From Batillaria attramentaria (taxonomy: Eukaryota > Mollusca > Gastropoda > Batillariidae), in NCBI GenBank assembly GCA_018292915.2, contig JACVVK020000058.1, positions 1,500,001 to 1,564,000 of the forward strand: 64,000 nucleotides of DNA, written 5' to 3'. A model generated the notes under the pieces. It worked only from the letters and a program-made list of their open reading frames with translations. It was not told the DNA's origin and ran no database searches. Positions 1-10,194 of this stretch are shown in pieces (the stretch's first letter is position 1; every line of letters starts with the position of its first letter). The position numbers and the translations under genes are program-made.

Positions 1-327
1 ATCATCATCAGTCACCATAAAGAGTGTTTTACTCTCTGTGACGAAAGTTTTTCGGCATTTAAAAAAAAATCAAGAAAATACAGGTTTGGAGCACAGAAGA
101 TTTTTTTCATTGGAAAGTTCAGCTCTTTCTTTCTCTAGGGATGTAACCTTGGCACTGATGCGAATCATGCATCCCACTTTCAAATCAATGACGCTTCGTC
201 AAGGGACAGCTTGAAAATTGGTGTCTGCTGATTCAGTTTTCAGCAGACGCGTCAGCAAAGAGTAAAAAAATATGGTAGAGATTAAGAACTAACATATCCC
301 CTGAAAACGTTAACAACAAAAACTCAC

Positions 328-414
328 CAAGAACCTTTCCGGTGGCGATGGTAACGCCAGACAGAAGTAACGCCACAACACCAACAACAACCGTAACCTT
401 CCGGTTCGACATCG
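328..414 (-). CDS. possible first coding exon, hydrophobic N-terminus (partial gene)
   Basis: A minus-strand ATG at 414 opens a 29-codon exon that reads MSNRKVTVVVGVVALLLSGV and then about nine more residues. It ends at 328 just before a GT donor (GTGAGT), in phase 0. A basic start followed by a hydrophobic stretch looks like a signal peptide or signal anchor. An upstream in-frame ATG at 457 would add 15 residues. The rest of the gene would lie left of the window. Scavenger-receptor (CD36-type) proteins begin in a similar way, but that is only a guess; I do not recognise the gene. Confidence 0.3.
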
Positions 415-1283
415 CGGTCCCTCTCTCTTTCTCGCCCTCTGCCAACGCGAACAACAATTTTTGTGCTGACTGACCCAGTCACAATCGTGATTCAGGCATG
501 TACACAGAATCCTGGGGTCCGGTGCATGAAAAGAGAATAGATTAGTCTGAGACTTAGCTCACTAGTCTCAGAGTCAGACTGACTCACTACGTCGGGACTA
601 TTACTAGTATCAGTTTGCAATACCGTTTTAGTAGCCCCTGAAAGATAGTCGTAAATTCTCCTAAGGGCCACGGCACACGCTGAGAGCCTGCCGCAAAGAG
701 CTCAAACGCTCTCCGAAGGATTTTTCTGTTCACACTCTAGAAGCGTGCAGTGACTGAGCGGACGACGCTGCCGGCTTGGCGCTGGACAATACACAAAGCG
801 CGAACTTGAAAGCGCGTGGTCCGGGCAGCGGCCGCGAATGACTGACTGGCGTGGCGAGGAAAAAATAGGACCGTGTTCTATTCCGGCAGTCCGTCAGTGC
901 TCCTGGCGAGCAGATGTAATTGGCTGGAAATGAATTTTCCGCTGCTCGGTTGTAAGCAAAATCGCCACGTCTTACGAAGTTTTAAGTTCCGTTTATTCAT
1001 CTCGTACTAATCCTTTAGTCTCAGCTTAGTCAAGCTAGTCTCGGACTTAGGTCCTGGTCCGGTCTCCCTCCATTCATGCATCATGCCCCCAGGCTGTGTC
1101 GATGTAATACTATTCATTTATCACTGAGTGGTCAAATGGCGCACAACTTGAAGAAGACAAGAGTGGTGTCACATTTCTATACAGTGCGTCAGTTATAAGT
1201 AATTGTTTACAGTATATTATGGTTCGAGAGAGAGATAGGAAACAGTCACGCCTGGTGTGAAACCCAAAACTAATTACAATATG

Positions 1284-1783
1284 CAGGGGCGCCGGAAGAT
1301 GTTGGGGGGAGGGGGGACAGAATCTCAGAGGGGGGGGAAAGGCCAGAGCCAGTGAAAGGAAGCACGTTGCCCGGAGAAAGTGAAAGCGGGGGGGGGGGGG
1401 GGGGGGGGGTGTCGGCGTTCAGATGCTGCGCAGACAAAAAACCTTTTCGAACCAGGGAGCCACTAAAAGGAAGGACGGGGGGGGGGGGGGGGGGAGTGGT
1501 TATCAGACGACTTTCTGCCAAGTCGTTTTGAAATTTCATGCAACGGCTAAACTGAGTTCTCTCTTCGGTGGGATAAGGGAGAGAGCAGGAAGAGGGGGAG
1601 GGGGGAGGGTAGGGGCAGGGAGGGGGGGGCAAGACCATAGTTTTGCCCCCCCCCCCCCTCTTGCCATAGTCACCTGATTTTCCAGGGGGGGGGGGCAAAA
1701 AGATACTCTTGCCCCCCCTGCTTGGGTACAGCAGGGGGGGGGCAGCTGCCCCCCCCCTGCCCCCCCCGGTTCCGGCGCCCCTG
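1284..1783. mobile_element. hAT-like non-autonomous element rich in poly-G/poly-C
   Basis: The ends are inverted repeats: CAGGGGCGCCGGAA at the left and TTCCGGCGCCCCTG at the right. The flanking octamers are ACAATATG and ATTATATG, a 6/8 match, as expected for a decayed 8-bp hAT target duplication. The inside has long G and C runs separated by unique pieces. The same internal pieces recur in inverted order at 62223-62690. Open frames here (Pro- or Gly-rich) are composition artefacts. Confidence 0.65.
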
Positions 1784-1938
1784 ATTATATGTAATGCGGA
1801 GGTCGTCTACAATCTGCTCTACTTTCGCTGTCTCTAGTATAACTGACTTGACGTCTCCAAAGTCACAGTGTAGTGGTTTTGGAGATCAGCACTGACAGCG
1901 GTCGCCGGGTATCATGATCATCTTAAAGCGACTGTATC

Positions 1939-2062
<124 letters not shown>

Positions 2063-2350
2063 TATCAGCTTGGACGTGAAATAGTACGTATCTTTAAAGT
2101 ACCGTGCAGCTATCTGAGACGATTTTAAAGGCTGCTGTACTTAGACAGCTGCGGTGAGAAGAGGTCTTCCGTATCCCCATGAGCCATCAGGAACCACGTT
2201 TATGTTATCTCCCGTTTACCTCACTCTTTGTGGAAGAAGGTTGAAACAGCCCCGCCTGTAAACTTCCGGCGAAAACACGTGTGCTTAGAAAGTCTGGTTT
2301 CTGTGAGGTATATTCATAGGTTCTTGTCGACACTTCTTTCACTGCTAGCC

Positions 2351-2551
2351 ATGGGAAGGTACGCTCGAAAGAAGCAGCACAAAGGCGACAAGCCATTGAA
2401 GGAGAAATACAGGTTGAAACGAAAAACCAAAGACTTAGATCAGATCCAAGAAGACATGTCGCCGACGAAGTCACAGCGGCTGCTGAACCAAGAGGTTGAC
2501 TTGGACAAGCCAGGGGCTGCCCAGCACTACTGTCTCCACTGCGCGTACGTT

Positions 2552-2591
<40 letters not shown>

Positions 2592-3573
2592 TGGTGTGTG
2601 TGAGGGTAGATCTATACAGAGGGGAGCTGGGTTTGGGGTAGAGAGAGCGAGTTTAAGTGCCGGAAGGGGAGGAGAGGAAGTGGGTATGTGTAGAGATTAT
2701 CATATATATATATATTGCTTGTTCGTACAAGCCAACCCAATCAATTTATACATTTACTGACTGTTCTTTTGTGTCTTAGTTCATACTTATAATATGCTTC
2801 GAGGCCAGATAGTTCAGTTTCCATTTTATATATATTGTAATACATCACTTAATAGAAAATAAAGAGCCACTCTATTTATTTATTATTATCATCGGCTCAT
2901 TATCATTGTTGTTAAGGTGTTGCCATCATGGGCAACTCCCTCTCTCCCTCTCTCTCACACATACACGTACACATGCACTGACATACACTGGTAGAGACAT
3001 GTATACAGAAGTCTCTTCTATGTCTCTGTACGTGTGTTATAAAGATCACTTGAAATATCTCTACTTCTTTCATGTGCGCTGATTACTTTGAAAAGAAAGA
3101 TGGATACATTAAGGTCAAAGAACTATGTAAACATGTCTTACACCTTTTGGTGTTTCAGTGTATAATTGAAATGTCATTGTTTATGAACGATGTGATGATT
3201 GTAGTCTTTATTTTTCAGGAAATATTTCATCAGTACTGCAGCCTTGAAAGAACATTTCAGAGGAAAACCGCACAAGAGAAGGTTTGTACATAGTGTTAAC
3301 CCACGCTAGTGTTTTAGTTGGAAATGTAAACTTGAGTTGTAGCATTGCTTGTTTCAGCAAGAAGAACATTGCTCTGTCCACTAATGCAGCTGTTTCTGCA
3401 TGTGCAGAATGAAGGCTTTGGAAACAGAGGCATACACCCAAGATGAAGCAGAGCGAGCAGCGGGCATGGGGTCATACCGAGCACCGCAGCATCGAGGGAA
3501 GGTGGAAACACAGAGCGTCAAAGAAGACATGGACACTGAGATAGACGACACGGACAAGAAGCAATGTGGATAG
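2351..3573 (+). CDS. ZNF593: zinc finger protein 593 homologue (BUD20-like 60S biogenesis factor)
   Basis: Coding exons are 2351-2544, 3219-3281 and 3408-3573, with GT-AG introns and continuous frame, giving 140 aa (human about 134). The start has a good context (gccATGG), and the protein opens with the basic family signature MGRYARKKQHKGDKP. A U1-like C2H2 finger spans exons 1 and 2: C-x2-C in HYCLHC, then 12 residues, H, five residues, H, followed by KRRM. Exon 3 carries the family motif QDEAERAAGMGSY and an acidic tail. ZNF593/Bud20 proteins are nucleolar shuttling factors that bind pre-60S ribosomal particles and help their export. Intron 1 carries a fragment resembling MVP sequence (see 2565-2940). 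Confidence 0.95.
2565..2940 (+). repeat. duplicated fragment of MVP intron 8/exon 9 within ZNF593 intron 1
   Basis: From the (TG)n run to about 2940 this intron segment aligns by eye, with small gaps, to 28820-29280 in the MVP gene. Shared landmarks in order are a TG run, GGGTAGAGAGAGC, GGGAGGAGAG, AGAGATTATCATA, TGCTTGTTCGTA, TTTACTGACT, TCTTTTGTGTCTT, ATAATATGCTT, GAGGCCAGA, AATAGAAAATAAAGAGCCACT and GTTAAGGTG. Similarity continues about 20 bp past the MVP splice acceptor into exon 9 (GCCATCATGGGCAAC here, GCCATCACGGGCAAC in MVP) and then stops. Confidence 0.85.
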
Positions 3574-5495
3574 CACTAGCACTAGTAGCAGTCATGCTCA
3601 TACATAGCTTTGAAGAAACATTATCAAGACAGTTGGTGTGCAATCTGTTTTGTTGTGTTTGGTGTTGGCTCAGTGAGTGTACTGCCTGTCAGAGTGTGTC
3701 TGTTGGTTTGATTTGAGGTGGTGCAGCATGAGAATCTGGAGTGTGCGGGACAGAATGCTTACTTACAGTTACACCAGGCTCACACTAACCTTACTCCCAG
3801 ATCTCTGTACGTCAGCAGTTACTTCCTGTGGTCATGTCTCTCAAATTGTGTGATGCAGTACACACCATACCTTGTCACTGGAAAGTTGATCATACATGTT
3901 CCTTTCAGAGAGGAAGGCAATTCACAAGCTACACTGTCTGCAGCAGGGTAGGGTTTATTCTGCAAATGCTACCTTTCTTTTTTTGTGCCTGTCAAACCAA
4001 CCATGGTCAGCAGTCTGAGTCCATTTGAGATACTGCTTTGTTGTCCATGTATCAGCAAAGTTACGTGACACTAGACAGTGATCATTTCAGTGGAAATTGG
4101 GTTTTTTAAAAAGTCGTGCAACTCATTCCATTTTGCTGGTGCAAGAGCCTCCTATGAACTTGCTGTGAAGGGACGGAAAGTTTACTCAACCCTACAGGTC
4201 TGTTCTTTCTTTTTTTGTGGCATGAGGGGTTTAGTGATGCTCCCTTCCGTGACTCTTGTTCTCGCTTTATGTGGTGTTGCTATTATTAGGAGAATACATG
4301 TAATATGATCGTGACAGCTTTGATCACTATTCAGTCAGGGCTGATACACGTCTGTTCACTGTGGTCATTTAAAAACAGCCTGTGTGCAAGAAAATATTGC
4401 AGAGACGCATAGAGTTACCTTGCGCCCAGAGGTAATGTATAGTTTCATAGGTCAGTTACCTGCTTGCTAGTAATTACTTGTAATATAACCTTCATTCATT
4501 CAACTGATCATTACTGCTGATAAAAAAAAAATAATAATAAATTGTGACAGAGGTTCATTTCCTTCATGTTTTACTGACTGATCACACACACACACACACA
4601 CACCAATGCAGATAAATTTACATTTTGCATCTATCTTGTGAAATGGTTTATTTCACCATATCCTGTAAGCAATCAAACTCTCCCAAACACTAACAACCAT
4701 AACTGTTCTAACAAAATGTTAGTTATTTGGGCTAAGGAAATAATAAAAGAAAAACACCAGAGGAAAAACTGTGAAACTTTGTACAACAAAAATAATTGCA
4801 TGTAATGTTGCAAATTTGGCAAGGAAGGGTGTGTACTCCACGTAGTGAAGCTGTGTCAGTGGCACAAATACAGAGGCGACATGGAAGCAGGAAATATGAA
4901 GTCAGCTGGCAATGTCACAAATTTTTGTTGTTGTTGTTCTGAATGGGTGAAGGGGGGGGGGGGGGGGGGTCCTTTCTTTCAATTTTTGGCCTACTAATGA
5001 AAATAATCATGGCATATGTGACATCATTTTAATTATTTCAATCTGTGTGCAATTTGAAATTAAAAGTAACAATGCCAAAACAATCTCAAATTCATTGGTG
5101 CCCCTAAAAATATCCTGTTGTTTTACTGTATAAATTTGTATTTGTGACGCCACTGCTCCACTATATGGACACATACCTAAGCAGTAAGAAATGGGTGGAC
5201 TGCAGTAAAAAAAAAAGTACAGCATCAACCCTCATTCATAGCTGGTTGGCAAAAGATCGGTCACACAGGAATAATGACCAAATATCTTCCCCATACATCA
5301 CAACTGTTAGCCACAGCTAAATACAGAAAAGAAAAAACAAACAAACTTGTCTTCAAAAAAGAAGAGTAAAGCAACCATCTGCCTTAGAACAGCAGCAAAA
5401 TCAGGCAATGGTAATTTAACCACATGATTTCTATATATATATATGATTAAAAACATCTTGCACTTCCAACACATTTTTTCTTGGTACACATAATC
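3574..5495. other. ZNF593 3' flank, no further gene recognised
   Basis: This should hold the ZNF593 3' UTR. An AATAAA occurs inside an (AAT)n stretch near 4543. The rest is a short (CA)n near 4583-4602, a G-run near 4952-4970 and A/T-rich DNA. I see no convincing exon on either strand. Confidence 0.5.
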
Positions 5496-5954
5496 CAGAC
5501 CTGCCTACACTACACATTGACCATAGAAAACTAAGTAATTTTGGGGCTAACTATGCACTTATTTGCCCCACTACACAATTTTTCCCCCTAAATCTACGTA
5601 ATTTAGTGGTTAGCGTTTCGTCAAATCTGATCTGAACTTTTGCTCGCGCCGATCCAGCTTTTTGAACGAGCCTCATTCAAAGTTTAATGATGCATAAATA
5701 CCCGGGTAGAAAGAAATTTGGCCAAAAAAAACACACACACACACAAAAAAACAACAACCACATACTGAGATACTATGGTAGTACACTGTAACCAGTCGAA
5801 CCAAACAAGCCAAAGAATAGAATAGTTGATTTGTAGCTTAAGCAACAAGTTGGCACATTTCGGTTGGGATACGTTAGGACTACTCATTTGGCCAGGAAAC
5901 TACTCGTTCGGTTTTTGGCACTCTCATGTCATGTTTGGTGGGTAGGCAGGTCTG
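5496..5954. mobile_element. MITE with AGACCTGCCTAC ends and 8-bp target duplication, copy 1
   Basis: The left end AGACCTGCCTAC is the inverted complement of the right end GTAGGCAGGTCT. CATAATCC occurs at 5489-5496 and again at 5955-5962, a perfect 8-bp duplication, as made by hAT or P-type transposases. A second copy lies at 33137-33595 with about 90% visible identity. It has no coding capacity. Confidence 0.85.
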
Positions 5955-6046
5955 CATAATCCATGATCTTGTTGAAGGGTAGCAAAATCCATGCATAAAA
6001 GCACGCAAGACTTGGGGAGGGGAATCTCTGTACTTTGTATATGTTA

Positions 6047-6328
6047 CAGTCAAAGCTGGAAATTAGTCATTCTCCGGGAATGCCTGAAAGTTTGAACATG
6101 GCTGAAGAAACTTTCCGACAAAGGCTGTTTGAAAAATATGAAAAAAATCCAAACTACCTCTTACCAAAAAAAGAAGTACCAGGAAATCCTACTGGAATTG
6201 AAGGCAACTTTGAATGGAGGTGAAGCCAGAAAAACACCACGGCAATGCGGGCATCAAAACAGGAATTTCTTGGGAATGACTGAAATTTCAGGCATTCCCG
6301 GAGAATGACTAATTTCCAGCTTTGACTG
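6047..6328. mobile_element. Tc1/pogo-like MITE, TA-flanked, long inverted repeats
   Basis: It begins CAGTCAAAGCTGGAAATTAG and ends with the exact inverse. The arms match for about 43 bp, and the symmetry extends outward through the flanking TA (6045-6046, 6329-6330) into ATATGT/ACATAT. Ends of the form CAGTCAAA next to TA are typical of pogo/Tigger-type elements. The 282-bp element has no transposase; the middle is A-rich. Confidence 0.8.
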
Positions 6329-6339
6329 TAACATATACA

Positions 6340-8209
6340 CTGTATATGAATAAACAGTGGCAAACTCGACCATAATGCCCTTTATCTGTATAGCCCATAC
6401 TCTGTGTAAACATTGTTGAAAGTTCAGAACTCCAGTCATGCCTACAGATACAAGGCATGATTTTCCTTCTTTTTGAGCATTGCCGGTAAACACCTATGGA
6501 GGTATGTCACACATTAACACTGATTTGTAACAGAATGATACCTTCACTTTTTTCTTTTATTTACAAAACATGAATCTGTATGTTGGTACCATTTCCCAGG
6601 TAATCACCATGTAAAGTTCTACATGATTGTGTCATTCATATAGCCAATTTTGGCTCGCCTGCTCAAGTCTCATCTGGGAACTGTTTGCGTTATCACATCC
6701 TTGTTCGCGTGGAGTGATTCAAAATCACTCCTCTACCACTCATAACATAAATTTTATCGCCAAAACATATAACACATTCTCAACACCATGTATGATTAAC
6801 AGAAACACACAGTGAATTTGTGGATCTGTGTAGAGGAAAGCAAAGATGTTTAGTAACTTGACAGCGGCCGATGCCTAGCAAAATGTACTGAGTCAGCTTT
6901 TAATCATTTTCGCGAAAAGCATAAGCTTTTACAATTCTAATTTTATGAGACAAAAGAACTTCAACACACTCTACGTGCAAATAGCATTGAACAGTATCTC
7001 CTGTGCATTCGAGATCTGATCAGTATCTGCAAATGAACAAGGTTCATTGGTGCACAACAGATACATTTCTGGTTGTCAATTCACATTTCGCACGAAAATG
7101 GTGTTTGCATTCCAAAATGGTTGTAGAGGGTGAGCGTGGCTCATTTAGCCGAATCAGCTGTTGCTGTGCACAACACCAAGCAGAAACAAAAAGCTGTACA
7201 AAATATTTACATCATACGCAAAGATCCATCTCGGATCCAATCATGACAAAAGGCACATTCACACAGAATGCACTAAATTTGTGCCACATGCAATGCAAAG
7301 CAATGCATTAAGAGGTGGTTTCAGAGTTTATACAAACTCTCAGTACTGTACCTACTGTCTGATCCAGACCACATGATGTACAGTGATGCAACACCCCTTA
7401 CCTCACAAACCTTCATTGTACATCACCTACAAACCTGCGTGCCACACATCGTGGCTGCAACTGTACCCATATTTCAGAAGAAAACTTCCGCGCTGTAGCA
7501 GACAGTCATTTCAATATGGCATGCACAGTTTTAATCTGTAGGCAGCAACATTTATTTGGTCACACAGATATTATCTGTTGATTTTTTTAAAAAAATCTTT
7601 CTGTTTTGGTGTCTTTTCTTTACAGTTAAACTTATGTTTACCCAACACTAGCCTCAAAGTACAACTGGTATTGATACATGAACCTGCGCTGACTACTGCA
7701 GATAAGTAGCTCAGGTTTTCGTACTTTTTCTTTTCTGTGTATGTGCTCTTGGTTGATTTTTGTTTCTCGTTTGGTTTGTTGTTTGTTTTGTTTTTCCAAG
7801 GGTATCTCCAAAAGTATACATGTACAAGGTATTTTGGTGACTGAGTGCTGAAATTTGACCACGTGTCAGAAAACTATATAAAAAATAAAGCTTGCGTGCA
7901 AGCCAGGGAAAAATTCCCCACAAGAAAGGATTCAACATTTGTGTTTAAACAAAAAAGAAAACAAAGCTGATACACAGGTGGGATATTTGGACATTTGCAA
8001 GTATTGGTAGTGTTTCAAAACATCAGCTTCAATGTGTACTATGGAAAAAAGAACTGAACAAACACAGACTATCACATCAAGTTCATGGACTAGAAAGGCT
8101 GCAGTTCAGTTTCATCGGTCTTTCACAAACTGTTTTCTCCTCCTTGAAAGTCAAGTACTCCTTGTAGTAGTCGCACAGGAAAACGTGGTTAAGATCATGG
8201 GGTAAAAAT
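6340..8209. other. intergenic, nothing recognised
   Basis: A/T-rich DNA with no supported exon. It could include the 3' UTR of the minus-strand phosphatase gene; TTTATT (AATAAA on the minus strand) occurs near 7551. That link is only inferred from position. Confidence 0.4.
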
Positions 8210-8215
8210 CAGCTG

Positions 8216-8690
8216 CAGGGATGGATTTACTCAAAAATGCCAATGAGACATTGTCTCCTTGACCAGTCATTTTTATGAGACATTTTCATTTTCTTTGAGA
8301 CAATCAAGTTCACCTGCATCACTCTGTCACATGTCTGTGCCGAGAGCCTGTTCCTACTAGGCTAAGTGCAGTGACGTTCAGGTGAACGGAAAAGGACCTC
8401 TCGATTGCAGAACTGAGAAAACTAACGCGCCAATATTTTTTGCAACTCTTTCGAGCGAGAGTTCCTGGCCGCGCGCGCGGGTGAGCGGGATAAGTAAGCC
8501 TCATCACTAAAATTAGATCAGTGTAACAGACTCTATGACTGACACGGACAGCGCATCTCTGCTTCACGTTGTCAAGTGCGCTTGTGATGTCATGTTCGTG
8601 CGACATATGACGCATTTTGCGAAATTTCTATGCGACATTTTATCAAAATATGAGACATAGTCGCACGGCGCGCGAGAAAATCGATCCCTG
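8216..8690. mobile_element. hAT-like MITE (CAGGGATGGATTT ends)
   Basis: The left end CAGGGATGGATTT and right end AAATCGATCCCTG are near-perfect inverted repeats. CAGCTG flanks both sides (8210-8215 and 8691-8696). The inside has repeated GAGACATT/GAGACAAT motifs and a CpG-rich half. It has no transposase. Confidence 0.7.
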
Positions 8691-8699
8691 CAGCTGGAT

Positions 8700-10194
8700 T
8701 TATCCTGGTAGTGCTGAGCCCGGAATATTCCAGGCTACCTCTGTAGCTTTTTCAGCATAGGACAAATTATTTCAGCAAGACCAGGGTGAAGTAAAAGCTA
8801 CAGACAGAGTGCTTTTATAAATATAACCTCTGTGTGTTTGGTGCACAGTCAACTCTGTTACAGTTTCAGTTTCCAGAACCAGTCAGAATGCAGCAAAACC
8901 CTCACTGAGTTTGAATTCACATCACCTGTACTACGATCTGTCGAAACCAGCCACTGGTGGTGGAGCGGTGCACCCCCTTTGCTGTCCAATAGCACACTGG
9001 TATGAACTCACAACCACCTTGGCTTAATTGGGGTCCCAAAGACGATGGGATTTTGAAGCTAATGGAGTAGACAGTGTACTTTTTCCCCAAAAAACGCCAT
9101 TTGTGACTTTTGTTGATCCAGCAGTCCTCTAAGCTTAGGTTCAACAGAAGTACTATAGTGCATCTGGTAATGCAGTCGCCAACGACTTAGACAACTGTTT
9201 ATGGAGCCACGGTTGTAGGCCTGTTGCAAAGAAAATGTTCTTCAGGAAGTTGTGACCTATTTATATACATATCATTTAACAGCCTGTTTTCTCTGTCTTT
9301 CCGTTTCTTCTCGGTCCAAGTGAAACCAGCTGAAATCAACATTTTCACTGCTTCTTTTAAAACCTGACAAGCACTTTTTAAGGAATAAAACTCACTTTTT
9401 CCTACCGTCTAAAGACGGTTTTAGGAGTACATGTCCATTACTGATCAAGATTACATTTGACATCATTCTCACGAGGTACTCCGGTGGTATATAAGGCTCT
9501 TCGATACTTTTCTTTTGCCAGATCCTATTTTTACGCAAAATATCACCCATGCTGAGGGTGTCAGCTATCTTAGACTAATATCTATGGTTGGTAAAACGTT
9601 AGGTCACAAGTTTTCAAACATCGGTTTTTAATAAAAATCACAATTTGTCAAAAAATATTCCCGAATAGCTTTGGCGACGACATTGCCTAACACAGTATAC
9701 CTCTCCACAACGTGACATCAGCGGTGATCAAAATAATGTACACTTTGGTGACAAAATAAGCACACATGATGTAAAAATACCCACATGTATTGGGAATGTC
9801 CACACAGAATATTGGTTAAGTTCTTTCCTCCTCATCAATGCGTGATGAGGGTGGAAGATTGAAAGTATCAGTAATGCTGAACTTTGTATCCATAACCAGT
9901 TTCCATTAAACAAATTTTGAGTATTTTGCGTAATATCTGCCACCCACAAACTTCCAAGATAACAGTCTTTAAACGGAGGCACAGGGGATTTTTTTTTTTT
10001 TTTTTTTTAATGAAGGAAAATGTCCAAAGAGTTCAACATTAATACCCACACCAAAAGGCATGCATCATTTTTAGAATTTACACACAGGAATTCCTCTGTG
10101 CCTGCTGAAGAAGTCTGCCCTCTATAAAAATTATCCAGCTTGAAGTCTGGTGTAATACTCCCTCAGCAGATCGCACTTCACACACACAGTTCCA
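8700..10194. other. downstream flank of the HAD phosphatase gene
   Basis: No coding exon is supported. There is a (T)20 run near 9989-10009. Much of this is plausibly 3' UTR of the minus-strand gene ending at 10195, but the polyadenylation point was not identified. Confidence 0.4.

Noticed and set aside
540..1050. Repeated TAGTCTGAGACTTAG-like motifs at 540-590 and 1010-1050
   Set aside because: Looked like inverted ends, but the match is short and interrupted and no flanking duplication could be read.
1270..1698. 142-aa Pro-rich minus-strand ORF
   Set aside because: Arises from G/C homopolymers of a transposable element; the matching ORFs at 62105-62727 are the same artefact.
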